DNA of 64,000 nt from Chitinophaga pinensis (GTDB lineage: Bacteria; Bacteroidota; Bacteroidia; Chitinophagales; CAIOSU01), in contig CAMDKI010000003.1 of the NCBI GenBank assembly GCA_945901065.1, positions 248,001 to 312,000 on the forward strand. Direction: 5' to 3'. The notes below the pieces were generated by a model, which was not told the origin of the DNA, ran no database searches, and saw nothing but the letters and a program-made list of their open reading frames with translations. The translations under genes were made by a program, and so were the position numbers. Numbering within the stretch: the stretch's first letter is position 1; every line of letters starts with the position of its first letter. This document shows positions 27,298 to 36,069 of the stretch, piece after piece.

Positions 27298-27858
27298 ATG
27301 TACGGTGCAAAATTGGAGCGTTTCTTGGGCAGCTTGGATGGTGGAACCATGGAGGCACTCGAAGCTATATCAGTTTCCAAAAGCTTTAAGAAAGGTGCAC
27401 TTTTACTAAAACCGGGAGAGGTATGCCAGTGGAGCTGCCAGATATTGGACGGCATAGCCCGAAAGTATTGCCTAAGCGAAAGTAAGCAGATTACTTCCGA
27501 GCTCTATTTTGTGGGCGATATTGCCATTTCATTCGCTAGCTATGCATTGCAAAACCCCAGCACTGAATATATTGAGGCGCTTACCGAGGTAAAGGTATCA
27601 GCTACCAACTATCATGCTTTTCAAGAAGCCAAAGCTAAGTACCCCAAATTTATGGAGCTAGATATAATGCTATTGGAGTATTATGGCCTCTGGATTGAAG
27701 AGCGAATGTTACAACTTAGAACTCTTAGTGGGAAACAGCGATACGACTTGATACTGGAGCAAAGCCCAAATATACTTAAGCACGTTCCGCTGGGCATCGT
27801 GGCTTCTTATTTAGGCATCTCGCTGGAAACATTAAGCCGCATTCGTGCTAAGCGATAA
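27298..27858 (+). CDS. Crp/Fnr-family transcriptional regulator
   Basis: 186 residues. The cyclic-nucleotide-binding-type beta roll covers residues 20-115 (KKGALLLKPGEVCQWSCQILDGIARKY, ELYFVGDIAISF), followed by the dimer helix and a C-terminal HTH (VPLGIVASYLGISLETLSRIRAKR). Such short Crp-like regulators are common in Bacteroidota, with unknown ligands. The ATG at 27298 was preferred to a TTG at 27280. It precedes a membrane-protein gene by 72 bases that contain a palindrome with FNR-type geometry, so the pair may form a regulator-target module. Confidence 0.85.
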   Translation: MYGAKLERFLGSLDGGTMEALEAISVSKSFKKGALLLKPGEVCQWSCQILDGIARKYCLSESKQITSELYFVGDIAISFASYALQNPSTEYIEALTEVKVSATNYHAFQEAKAKYPKFMELDIMLLEYYGLWIEERMLQLRTLSGKQRYDLILEQSPNILKHVPLGIVASYLGISLETLSRIRAKR

Positions 27859-27867
27859 CGAAGTTTA

Positions 27868-27883
27868 TTTGACTTATGTCAAA
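27868..27883. promoter_or_regulatory. FNR-geometry palindrome upstream of the membrane-protein gene
   Basis: TTTGAC-TTAT-GTCAAA, a perfect 6-4-6 inverted repeat whose spacing equals FNR/CRP-type sites (TTGAT-N4-ATCAA). It lies just after the regulator gene and about 40 bases before the start site expected from a near-consensus -7 element (CATCTTTG, 27905-27912). Binding by the adjacent regulator is inferred. Confidence 0.6.
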
Positions 27884-27930
27884 AAATAAACCAACCGCGT
27901 GTACCATCTTTGATAGCAAGAAAAATAGCG

Positions 27931-29007
27931 ATGAATAAGCGGATAATTGGTTTTGATTTGGCAAGAGCCTATGCAGTGCTGGGCATGTTCATAGTAAATT
28001 TTAACACGGTATTTGGTAGCCTTACCGATAAAGAAGGCTTGAGTGGATTTCTAAACCTTTTCAACGGTAACTCTAGCACCATTTTCGTAATGTTGGCAGG
28101 TATGGGAGTATCGCTGTTTACTACAAAGGGCATAGAGCAAAGCGATTTGCGCAGCAACCTTCGAAGTATTATTTTAAAGCGCTCGTGGTTTCTATTCTTC
28201 TTTGGGTTGCTATTTTTTATATGGTGGCCTGCCGACATTCTCCACTTTTATGGCGGTTATATGCATTTGGCCGCATTGCTCTTGTTTGTGCCTAAGCAAT
28301 ACTATTTAGTAGCGGCAGGGCTTGCTGTGGGGGTATTTCACCTTTTGTTTTTATTGGTGCCGTTTGATACTGGATGGAATTTTGAGTTGTTTCAATATCT
28401 CGATTTTTGGACCATCAAAGGCTTCCTTCGCAACACGTTCTATAACGGCTGGAACCCCATCTTTCCGTGGGTAGCTTACTTTTTTGTGGGGCAGTATCTT
28501 GGCCGCCTCAACTGGAATGCTAGCCATACGGCACTCAACACCATTTTGGCTGGCTTATCATTGTTCATACCCATACAGGTATTGCAATATTGTGCAGCAC
28601 AAGTAACCACCAACAGCGATACCCTTGCATACATACAGGCCGATTACCTGCCGCCGTTTTTACCATTTATGCTCGGCACTATGGGTTTTGGTATGGTGGT
28701 AATTGGGCTATGCATGAAAATAGGAGAGCGGATATCGCACAACCGTATAGCAAAGGTACTAGCCGAGACAGGAAAACTGACATTGACCCATTACGTATCT
28801 CACATTACCATTGGGTTTATACTTTTGGCCATTATTACTGGCAAAACCTTGGATGAGCAAATTATGGACTTGCCAGACACCCCGCCGTTTGTTATTCTTT
28901 TGTTTGCCATTTTGTTTTTTATAATAAGCTGCCTATTTAGCCACTTGTGGCTTAAGAAGTTTTCCAATGGACCTTTAGAGAGCTTGATGCGTAAAGTTTC
29001 TGGGTGA
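27931..29007 (+). CDS. DUF418/YeiB-like multipass membrane protein
   Basis: 358 residues with about ten membrane helices. The N-terminal block RIIGFDLARAYAVLGMFIVNF resembles the conserved start of YeiB/DUF418 and related heparan-type acyltransferases (D-x-x-R-x-x-A-x-x-G), followed by LAGMGVSLF; the late helix with GKLTLTHYVSHITIGF fits the DUF418 C-terminal domain. Such proteins may move or transfer acyl groups, but none is well understood. The ATG at 27931 was preferred to an upstream TTG. Probably activated by the neighbouring Crp-like regulator. Confidence 0.7.
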   Translation: MNKRIIGFDLARAYAVLGMFIVNFNTVFGSLTDKEGLSGFLNLFNGNSSTIFVMLAGMGVSLFTTKGIEQSDLRSNLRSIILKRSWFLFFFGLLFFIWWPADILHFYGGYMHLAALLLFVPKQYYLVAAGLAVGVFHLLFLLVPFDTGWNFELFQYLDFWTIKGFLRNTFYNGWNPIFPWVAYFFVGQYLGRLNWNASHTALNTILAGLSLFIPIQVLQYCAAQVTTNSDTLAYIQADYLPPFLPFMLGTMGFGMVVIGLCMKIGERISHNRIAKVLAETGKLTLTHYVSHITIGFILLAIITGKTLDEQIMDLPDTPPFVILLFAILFFIISCLFSHLWLKKFSNGPLESLMRKVSG

Positions 29008-29052
29008 ATACTCCCTCGTCCTTGTCTTCTTTTGACGAGTATGAAACGGACA

Positions 29053-29088
29053 CCGCGTCTTCAGCCTGTCCCGCCCCAGGCGGGGACG
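29053..29088. repeat. Dispersed palindromic intergenic repeat, copy 1
   Basis: 36 bases matching 52541-52576 with three mismatches. Its centre folds as GTCCCGCC with GGCGGGGAC. A shorter relative with the same CGCC-x-CAGGCG tip lies at 62328-62352. Confidence 0.65.
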
Positions 29089-29274
29089 GCACGCCTGTGC
29101 ATTTGGTACTTGTGCCTTTCATGGCATAAGCATTTACTAACTTTCCGCCTTAGCGGAAACAGTGCAGGTGCATTAGCCTATAAAGTAACTAATGCTTGCC
29201 TACAAACAACCCCCCTGCCCCAAATTATTTACCATATTCGGGAGGTTATTTTCTGCTTTTGCGGCTTTTTGCCT

Positions 29275-29296
29275 AATATTACCCTAATGTAATATT
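29275..29296. promoter_or_regulatory. Operator-like inverted repeat before comM
   Basis: AATATTAC and GTAATATT, perfect 8-bp arms with a 6-base spacer, immediately upstream of the comM start codon. Confidence 0.5.
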
Positions 29297-29305
29297 TAGC
29301 GAATC

Positions 29306-30850
29306 ATGTTAGTAAAAACATACGGAAGTGCCGTTTTTGGGGTAGATGCGGCCACCATTGCCATCGAATCGAACCATTTGGGCGGCGGCCCTAGCTGGAA
29401 CGTGGTGGGCCTGCCCGATGCGGCCGTGCGCGAGGGGTTGTTTAGGATGGAGAGCGCCCTAAAACAGATTGGCTACCACATGCCCCGCCAAAAGTATATT
29501 GTAAACCTGTCGCCAGCAGACCTTAAAAAAGAGGGCTCAGCATACGACCTACCCATGACCATTGGTGCGCTGGCCTGCACCGACCAACTAGAGGCCAAAA
29601 AGCCGCTGGAGGATTATATAATGATGGGCGAGCTTTCACTCGATGGTAACTTGCAACCCATTAAAGGGGCGTTGCCCATAGCCATACAGGCCCGCAAAGA
29701 TAAGTTCAAGGGTTTTATATTGCCCAACGCCAATGCCCGCGAGGCGGCTATAGTAAAAGATTTTCCGGTGTATGGGGTTGATAACCTTAAGGAGGTAATT
29801 GATTTTCTGGAGGGCCGTCAAGAGATAGTGCCGCTGGAGGTAAACACCCGTGAAGAGTTTTACAAAAACCTGCCCCACAATGAGCTTGATTTTGCCGACG
29901 TAAAGGGCCAAAAGAACATTAAACGTTCGCTGGAGATAGCCGCTGCTGGTGGCCACAATGTGATACTGATTGGTCCGCCCGGTGCGGGCAAAACTATGCT
30001 GGCAAAGCGCTTGCCTACCATACTGCCGCCCATGAGCCTGCACGAGGCCTTGGAAACCACTAAGATACATAGCGTGGTGGGCAGGCTTGGCGCCAATGCT
30101 ACGCTGCTGCACGAGCGGCCGTTCCGCTCGCCGCATCACACTATTAGCGATGTGGCGCTGGTGGGGGGTGGAGCGTTCCCGCAGCCGGGCGAGATAAGCC
30201 TTTCGCACAACGGGGTGCTGTTTTTGGATGAATTGCCTGAGTTTAAGCGCACGGTACTAGAGGTACTGCGCCAGCCTATGGAAGACCGCAGGGTAACCAT
30301 TAGCCGTGCCAAGTTTAGCGTTGATTACCCGAGCAGCTTTATGCTTATAGCCAGTATGAACCCTTGCCCTTGTGGCTTTTATAATCACCCCGAAAAAGAG
30401 TGCGTGTGCGGCCCAGGCGTGGTACAAAAATACCTGAATAAAATTTCGGGTCCGCTGCTAGACCGTATCGATTTGCACGTAGAGGTAACCCCGTTGCCGT
30501 TTGCCGATCTGTCGTCGGAAGAAGAATCGGAGCACAGCGAGGTGGTGCGCGAGCGCGTAGTGAAAGCCCGGCGCATTCAAGAGGCCCGCTATGCCGAGCT
30601 GTATGGCGTGCACTGCAATGCCCAAATTGGTGCCAAAAGCATTAAGGAGTATTGTCGCATTAATGAGTCTAGCAAAACATTGCTCAACAAAGCTATGGAG
30701 CAACTGGGCCTCAGTGCCCGCGCCTACGACCGTATACTGAAAGTAAGCCGCACCATTGCCGACCTCGCTGGCAGCGAAGATATTAAAATTGAACACCTAG
30801 CTGAAGCCATACAGTTCCGTAGCTTGGATAGAGAAAGTTGGGCTGGATAG
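29306..30850 (+). CDS. comM: ComM/YifB-family Mg-chelatase-like AAA+ ATPase
   Basis: 514 residues. N-terminal Lon-like S5 fold domain (residues 1-170), Walker A GPPGAGKTM near residue 220, Walker B LFLDELPEF, and the C-terminal Mg-chelatase extension with a CPCG...C-x-C zinc-like cluster (MNPCPCGFYNHPEKECVCG). ComM is a hexameric helicase promoting branch migration in natural transformation in proteobacteria; in Bacteroidota the role is inferred. The last 18 bases of the gene, including its stop, are part of the 390-bp duplication described below. Confidence 0.93.
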   Translation: MLVKTYGSAVFGVDAATIAIESNHLGGGPSWNVVGLPDAAVREGLFRMESALKQIGYHMPRQKYIVNLSPADLKKEGSAYDLPMTIGALACTDQLEAKKPLEDYIMMGELSLDGNLQPIKGALPIAIQARKDKFKGFILPNANAREAAIVKDFPVYGVDNLKEVIDFLEGRQEIVPLEVNTREEFYKNLPHNELDFADVKGQKNIKRSLEIAAAGGHNVILIGPPGAGKTMLAKRLPTILPPMSLHEALETTKIHSVVGRLGANATLLHERPFRSPHHTISDVALVGGGAFPQPGEISLSHNGVLFLDELPEFKRTVLEVLRQPMEDRRVTISRAKFSVDYPSSFMLIASMNPCPCGFYNHPEKECVCGPGVVQKYLNKISGPLLDRIDLHVEVTPLPFADLSSEEESEHSEVVRERVVKARRIQEARYAELYGVHCNAQIGAKSIKEYCRINESSKTLLNKAMEQLGLSARAYDRILKVSRTIADLAGSEDIKIEHLAEAIQFRSLDRESWAG

Positions 30851-31222
30851 GTATTGGCGAGGCGGTAACTTTGCCAAAAATAGTCACTATCTTTTAGTCG
30901 CAAAACGGAAGCGTATGGTTGGTTTGTTGGTGCTGTTTTTGGGTTGGGCAATGTTTTATGCCCTGCATAGCGCATTGGCCCACCATAGCGTTAAAGCATT
31001 CGTTCAAAGCAAAGCCAAGGGGCATTATCGGTATTATCGGTTGTTGTTCAATGTTATCAGTGTAGTGTTTCTATCGGCGTTGTTGGTCTATCAATTTACC
31101 TTACCAGCCGCGGCGATAATAAGTCTGCCTGCGCTATTACCTATAATAGGCGCCTTGGTTTTTGTCTTAGGGTTGGTGGTGTTGGTGGTGGCTTTTGCTT
31201 CTTTCAACAAGGCCGAGTTTGT
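30833..31222 (+). repeat. 390-bp direct repeat, left copy
   Basis: Matches 33457-33846 base for base without gaps, with about eleven substitutions (about 97 percent). It runs from the last codons of comM through the first 102 codons of a methyltransferase gene. The two copies flank an AT-rich insert of 2234 bases. Confidence 0.95.
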
Positions 31223-31235
31223 AGTAAACATTTAA
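30915..31235 (+). pseudogene. Truncated NnrU/isoprenylcysteine-methyltransferase-like gene (5' part only)
   Basis: The first 102 residues are nearly identical to the intact gene at 33539-34147 (four amino-acid differences: Met/Val, Ala/Val, Thr/Asn, Ala/Glu). After AEFV the match ends abruptly at 31222 and a stop follows four codons later. The catalytic C-terminal half is missing, so the product would be a three-helix membrane fragment. It sits in the position next to comM where the intact gene would have been before the insertion. Confidence 0.88.
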
Positions 31236-31251
31236 AGCAACTTTAAATTAT

Positions 31252-32058
31252 CTATAAAACCGCGTGCTTTTTTATGTTTTCTTCCATGAGAGCCTTTATT
31301 TCATTATATCTATTGCCAAAATCCCAAGGCTGAATCATAATAGCGCCAGATTTACCCGTAAGCCCTTTGGTTATTTTATCTAGTACAATTACCAATAGTC
31401 TTAACAGCAAGTTATATCTTTTAAAATAGCGCGATGAATCTTTTAATGTAACTACCAAATAAGTGCGAGTCGTAGGCACCCCCTGAGTGACAGCCAATTC
31501 AACCTCGCTAATAGTTTCAATGTCTTCCCACAAAATCAAGCCGGGTGAAATGCCGCCGGGCTCGTATAAAAATCCGTTCTTAGTAACTATAAAAAACGAA
31601 GGTCTTAGCCATATTAATCTTACGGTGATAATCATTAAAAACTGGCACATAAAAAAGATTAACAAGCCAACAGCTTTAGCCGCACCATCGATATTTAAAA
31701 AGTGAAATTTTTCTGGTAATGATTCATTATTAAAAATAAAGTAGTACCCCGCTGAAGTAGCAGCAATCAAAAAAACCAACACTACTACATATAGCAACGT
31801 TGGTTTTTTCATTTCAAATAAAACAGACTCTAAATCCGCAGATCGTTGGGCATTACTTACCAAATGAACGGAAAATGCCAATATCATGTACACAACTAAA
31901 AACATTGGAATTCCAAGAAAAAAGTACTCTAATGGCATTTCACCAAGGTTAATAGAATCGAAAACACCTTCAGAGCTTAACAAGTAAAAAGGTACTAGTA
32001 TCGCAACAACCCAAACAATAGTTTTATATACTAGAAGGGCTTTCTCTATTTTTTCCAT
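31252..32058 (-). CDS. STM3941-like membrane protein with PH-like domain
   Basis: 268 residues with about four helices (residues 10-35, 45-70, 90-115, 130-155), then a PH-like beta domain (FFIVTKNGFLYEPGGISPGLILWEDIETI ... TYLVVTLKDSSRYF), the layout of the STM3941 family of unknown function. AT-rich, unlike the flanking core genes, and inside the insert bounded by 390-bp repeats. The ATG at 32056-32058 was preferred to a TTG start. Confidence 0.65.
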   Translation of the reverse strand: MEKIEKALLVYKTIVWVVAILVPFYLLSSEGVFDSINLGEMPLEYFFLGIPMFLVVYMILAFSVHLVSNAQRSADLESVLFEMKKPTLLYVVVLVFLIAATSAGYYFIFNNESLPEKFHFLNIDGAAKAVGLLIFFMCQFLMIITVRLIWLRPSFFIVTKNGFLYEPGGISPGLILWEDIETISEVELAVTQGVPTTRTYLVVTLKDSSRYFKRYNLLLRLLVIVLDKITKGLTGKSGAIMIQPWDFGNRYNEIKALMEENIKKHAVL

Positions 32059-32572
32059 TGTGTATACCAATTAAAATAATCAAATAAATCTCAGTCTATG
32101 CTGCCTGTATATTCATATGCCATTCAATTCTTCAGTTGAGCGTTTTTTTACTTGTGCAAACAATAGTTCAAAGTCGCGCCAAAAATTAGAAAATTCGGAC
32201 GCTGTACTGCCATCCTTGACGATTGGCATAATTATTTTCGTATTATTTTTTAATTTTATCACTAAAATTACAATATGGCGTCCTGCTAAACGTGTAAGAA
32301 GATATAGCTGTAAATAGTATCGCTACATCGTTGTTTTTTTGAGAACAATATAGAGATGCCCTCAAAACGTAAGGTACTTTCATCCATAGTCCAAGTTGAA
32401 TCGGCAATAGAGGCAATCCAACACATTAAATAAAATAACGCCACGACTTCCAATTAATAAAATTTTATCAAATCTATATCTTTGCCTACGCTGTATATAA
32501 ATATTAAAAAGACGGTAATTAAAAAAACATAAAACCCTACCATGTTACCTTTTATTATTCTGATGGTACAGG
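32059..32572. other. AT-rich non-coding region inside the insert
   Basis: 514 bases with no convincing gene on either strand. It contains an isolated plus-strand TATCTTTG (32477-32484) matching the -7 consensus with nothing obvious downstream, which may be a decayed gene start, a small RNA promoter or chance. Confidence 0.5.
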
Positions 32573-33052
32573 TCATTTTTGAGAGTCCATTTCTGTATAA
32601 ATTTCTTTTAATCTTAATAAAGCATCTATAAGATTTTGAATTTTATCAGTTGCGGCATAAAATTCAAAAGAATTATCGTTTTGACCTTGTTTAAACTTTC
32701 CAGATCTTCCATACTTATAATAACAATTAAACCATGGAACATAAAACTTAACCGTAGAAAGCCCCGCACACGTAGTAATTTTTGGTTCTTCATAAAAATC
32801 TAAGCGCTCCCAATGAATTTTTTCATAATATGCATAATAGGTATAGTCTTCTCTTTCTTCTATTGTGCGTATTTCCATTCCTTTAATGGAAAATGTTTTA
32901 GGTGAAAGCTCACATCCTGATTTAGTATAAATCGTATTATCATTAAGAATTGATTGGATTAATTGTACAGTTTCCTCTTCACTCGGCTTATCTTGCGCAT
33001 TTGCGGAAAGCACCGTTATAATAAAGAAAATAATGAGTTTTAATTTTTTCAT
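32573..33052 (-). CDS. Secreted protein of unknown function
   Basis: 159 residues with a signal peptide (KLKLIIFFIITVLSANAQ). The mature part has two or three cysteines (KSGCEL, TTCAGL, FNCYY), many aromatic residues and a C-terminal helix. Reminiscent of small exported Bacteroidota proteins; no family recognised. AT-rich and inside the insert. The ATG at 33050-33052 starts the signal peptide. Confidence 0.6.
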   Translation of the reverse strand: MKKLKLIIFFIITVLSANAQDKPSEEETVQLIQSILNDNTIYTKSGCELSPKTFSIKGMEIRTIEEREDYTYYAYYEKIHWERLDFYEEPKITTCAGLSTVKFYVPWFNCYYKYGRSGKFKQGQNDNSFEFYAATDKIQNLIDALLRLKEIYTEMDSQK

Positions 33053-33456
33053 GTTTGTCAAGTTTTGGAAAGCTATCATATAATATAAAACAAGCAATTG
33101 CATTCTGTTGCATCGTTTTATATTTACTTACCTAATCGCTTTTAATACTTTTTCATAGCTTAAACCCTCTTTTTGTGTACTCGTAGCATAAACTCTTTTC
33201 TGGATGGTTGTTTTTTTAACGCTTAGTTTAAGGCCTCTTTTTTTCTAAGCATCCATAGAAATTGAGAATTTTGATTTCAGGGAAACGCTAAAAACTTGGC
33301 AATATGCAATTTGTCTATATTTCAAAAAATTTGCAATATGCTTTTATGCTTAAAACCGCTATAAAAAATAAGCCTTTATGCCTAAATGGTGGGGTGTCGT
33401 CCGCAAGCTTTAAAAGACTATTCTAGGGTCTAAACTTCCGCTCTTTGTTGTACTTT
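33053..33456. other. AT-rich non-coding right end of the insert
   Basis: No gene seen in about 400 bases before the second repeat copy. The 9-base word GCAATATGC occurs twice (33299-33307, 33332-33340), 33 bases apart. No recombinase, transposon end or attachment site is recognisable. Confidence 0.5.
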
Positions 33457-33846
33457 GAAAGTTGGGCTGGATAGGTATTGGCGAGGCGGTAACTTTGCCA
33501 AAAATAGTCACTATCTTTTAGTCGCAAAAAGAAAACGTATGGTTGGTTTGTTGGTGCTGTTTTTGGGTTGGGCAGTGTTTTATGCCCTACATAGCGCATT
33601 AGCCCACCATAGCGTTAAAGCATTCGTTCAAAGCAAAGCCAAAGGGCATTATCGGTATTATCGGTTGTTGTTCAATGTTATCAGTGTAGTGTTTCTTTCG
33701 GTGTTGTTGGTCTATCAATTTAACTTACCAGCCGCGGAGATAATAAGTCTGCCTGCGCTATTACCTATAATAGGCGCCTTGGTTTTTGTCTTAGGGTTGG
33801 TGGTGTTGGTGGTGGCTTTTGCTTCTTTCAACAAGGCCGAGTTTGT
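33457..33846 (+). repeat. 390-bp direct repeat, right copy
   Basis: Second copy of 30833-31222 at constant offset 2624. It includes a remnant of the comM 3' end (last 18 bases) and continues into the intact methyltransferase gene. Confidence 0.95.
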
Positions 33847-34147
33847 GGGTTTGCAGCAATTGCGGCAAAATGATGCACCCAAGCAAACGCCGCACCAAGT
33901 TACGCAGCTCACCAAAACAGGTATGTATGCATACGTGCGCCACCCGCTTTACTTTGGGGTAGTACTGTTGATGGTTGGGGCTTTGCTGTATATACCTAGC
34001 TACCCCATGTTGGTTTTTGTGGCAACCTCTTTAATTTACCTGCCTATTGGGGTCTACCTCGAAGAGCAGAAGCTCCTTGTTGAGTTTGGCGATGCATACC
34101 GGCAATACCAAAAAGAAGCAAAGCGCTTTATTCCGTTTATTTATTGA
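33539..34147 (+). CDS. NnrU/MddA-like membrane methyltransferase (isoprenylcysteine methyltransferase fold)
   Basis: 202 residues and five or six helices. The C-terminal half has the cofactor-binding signature of ICMT/PEMT-type enzymes: YAYVRHPLYFG near residue 127 and EEQKLLVEFGDAYRQYQKEAKRFIPF near the end. Relatives include the methanethiol S-methyltransferase MddA, NnrU and prenylcysteine methyltransferases; which reaction applies is not visible. The first 102 codons lie in the 390-bp repeat. The ATG at 33539 corresponds to that of the truncated copy. Confidence 0.78.
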   Translation: MVGLLVLFLGWAVFYALHSALAHHSVKAFVQSKAKGHYRYYRLLFNVISVVFLSVLLVYQFNLPAAEIISLPALLPIIGALVFVLGLVVLVVAFASFNKAEFVGLQQLRQNDAPKQTPHQVTQLTKTGMYAYVRHPLYFGVVLLMVGALLYIPSYPMLVFVATSLIYLPIGVYLEEQKLLVEFGDAYRQYQKEAKRFIPFIY

Positions 34148-34240
34148 AGAGCTACGCTGCTTTCGGCCTGCGAGCATATAAGCATATTGCTATGCATAGC
34201 TACACGATAACATACATGGAGCATGCTTTGGGAGGGCAAC

Positions 34241-35512
34241 TCAAAAACTAACGAGCTCCTGCTGATGAGAAATTGTATAATTGGAGTGGAAAGGCAACTT
34301 TATGGTAAAAGTAGCACCATTGTTTACAGAAGATTCAAACTCAATGGTACCTTGTAACTTATCCAAGGCCATTTTTACGTTCATTAGGCCAATACCAAGC
34401 CCATCAAAACTATCTTCGCCGTGAAGCCTACTAAACATTTTAAACAACTGGTTACCGTGACTCATATTAAATCCAACGCCATTATCGGCTATTATAATTA
34501 GCCAGCAATCTTCTTTTTGGCTAAGATTTATGCTAACCTTTGGGTTATCAAGGTTTTTACTATACTTTATGGCGTTTGATATTAAGTTGCTCATTATTAT
34601 ATCCAACAATATCTTGTCGGATTTAATAGCGGCAGTTTGGCTGTCGTGTCCAATTTCAAAATTATACTTGTCATCTGGGTTTTGTGATGCGATAATTTCC
34701 TCTAGAAATGGAACAATTTGGATTGTAGTTAATTCGATTTTTTTACCTGTCGATTTGGTTAGGGAATACAAGCCATCTATCATATTCAAAGCCCTTGTGC
34801 TATTAAAGGAAATGAAGTTGGCAAATTTTGTAAGCTTATCATCCTCTACCGAAAGCTGCTTTAGCCTGTCCATGAAAATATCTACAAACATTGATACTTG
34901 CCTAACCGGAGCTTTTAAATCATGACTTACCGAGAATGTAAAGTCCCTGAAAGTTTCATCTAAGCTTTTATATGATTGGCTTTTTAACTCATACTGTTGG
35001 TTCAATGCTTGGTTAGCCTTAATCAATTCTATTCTAGTTGCCGACAATGCAGCGTTTACACCGATTAGCTCCGTTACTAGTTCTCTCATTTCCTTACTGG
35101 TTTGTTTTTCCATGTCATTCAACAATAAAATGTCGATGATTGAATCGGAAACCGGGAAATCGGCAATGGTCAGGCCATAATTTTTAAGCTGGGTAATATC
35201 ATTTATATACGGAGAGCCTACAAACAAAAGTTTATCATCGTAAATTTTAAACTCCCCCTTAAAACGCAGGTCGCTGTTGGTGTTTAACTCAAGGATAAAA
35301 ACCACGCTGAGTGAGTTTTGTATCCAATCGAAACTGGCCTCTTTGTTATTTATGGGCCTTTTTATAGAAAACAAGTCATTGAATTCTTTCCCTTCTTTAT
35401 TTGCTCCAATCACCTTTCGCATGGCAGGGCCATAACTCAATATTTTTAAGCTTTTGTCAAAAAAAACATTAAAAGGCTCCGTTAAATTGAGCAGTTCAAC
35501 AACCTTGGGCAT
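34241..35512 (-). CDS. Sensor histidine kinase with HNOBA domain, partner of H-NOX
   Basis: 423 residues. The N-terminal 130 residues match the heme-NO-binding-associated (HNOBA) PAS-like domain: LTEPFNVFFDKSLKILSYG, FNDLFSIKRP, LLFVGSPYINDI, YGLTIADFPVSD. A coiled coil (about 133-185) leads to the HisKA helix with phospho-acceptor His197 in SVSHDLKAP, and a HATPase_c domain (NLISNAIKYS, DNGVGFN, GLGIGL). No membrane segment, so a soluble kinase. It starts 4 bases after the H-NOX gene, its predicted sensor. No response regulator is encoded nearby. Confidence 0.88.
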   Translation of the reverse strand: MPKVVELLNLTEPFNVFFDKSLKILSYGPAMRKVIGANKEGKEFNDLFSIKRPINNKEASFDWIQNSLSVVFILELNTNSDLRFKGEFKIYDDKLLFVGSPYINDITQLKNYGLTIADFPVSDSIIDILLLNDMEKQTSKEMRELVTELIGVNAALSATRIELIKANQALNQQYELKSQSYKSLDETFRDFTFSVSHDLKAPVRQVSMFVDIFMDRLKQLSVEDDKLTKFANFISFNSTRALNMIDGLYSLTKSTGKKIELTTIQIVPFLEEIIASQNPDDKYNFEIGHDSQTAAIKSDKILLDIIMSNLISNAIKYSKNLDNPKVSINLSQKEDCWLIIIADNGVGFNMSHGNQLFKMFSRLHGEDSFDGLGIGLMNVKMALDKLQGTIEFESSVNNGATFTIKLPFHSNYTISHQQELVSF

Positions 35513-35516
35513 TTTT

Positions 35517-36062
35517 TTACTTTAAAATTTGGATGTTGATTACACAGTTAGCTTTTTCCTCTCCAACGGCTCCAAAAAACGTATCGATTTTTTCGTCGTA
35601 AAACTTTGCCAATCCTTGTAAAAGCCCTATTACAAAGGCATCCAAGCCTTGGCGATGAGAGAAATAAAAAAGCCGATATTGGTTTTCTGCTATTTTATCT
35701 ACGCGAAAATCAGGGGGATTTATATTTGGATAAAACAACATGACCTTACTATGGAAATTGGGTAAGTACTCTAAAAACTCAGCAAAAGTTTGACCGCTTG
35801 CCCGAAACAAGATTCCATACTTAGGAGCGGCTGTTTTTAAAACCCAATATTCTCCAAAGGCAATAAGCACCTCACTTACCTCCATGTTTTTCAACTTACA
35901 AATTGATCCAACAAATTGATAAGTGAGCAAATCGGGATAATCTTGCTGGCTTGCAAACGATTTTTCCAAAAATTGTACATCCTCACAAATGGCCATCCAC
36001 GAATCTGAACCAAATTCGCTTATTACCATGTCCTTAATGGCCTGGTTAACAAAACCTAACAT
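35517..36062 (-). CDS. H-NOX heme protein, NO/O2 sensor
   Basis: 181 residues, the full length of a stand-alone heme-nitric oxide/oxygen-binding domain. Features: GFVNQAIKDMVISEFG at the start, FGEYWVLKTAAPKYG, heme-ligating His104 in LPNFHSKV, PP at 116-117, and the propionate-binding Y-x-S-x-R motif (Tyr133, Ser135, Arg137), then GLLQGLAKFY. Soluble H-NOX proteins of this kind bind NO and inhibit or activate a partner kinase; the partner here is the HNOBA kinase encoded next. Whether O2 also binds depends on a distal tyrosine that I cannot place with certainty. Confidence 0.92.
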   Translation of the reverse strand: MLGFVNQAIKDMVISEFGSDSWMAICEDVQFLEKSFASQQDYPDLLTYQFVGSICKLKNMEVSEVLIAFGEYWVLKTAAPKYGILFRASGQTFAEFLEYLPNFHSKVMLFYPNINPPDFRVDKIAENQYRLFYFSHRQGLDAFVIGLLQGLAKFYDEKIDTFFGAVGEEKANCVINIQILK

Positions 36063-36069
36063 AAATAAA

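Larger units (their letters stand above)
29008..29305. other. Intergenic region with three hairpins and an operator-like palindrome
   Basis: No gene seen. It holds a 36-base dispersed repeat (29053-29088), a 7-bp hairpin with CTTA loop (29142-29159), and the inverted repeat AATATTAC-N6-GTAATATT (29275-29296), which ends 9 bases before the comM start. Confidence 0.6.

Noticed and set aside
29032..29292. 86-residue ORF in the gap before comM
   Set aside because: It runs through the dispersed palindromic repeat and hairpins and has no protein-like features.
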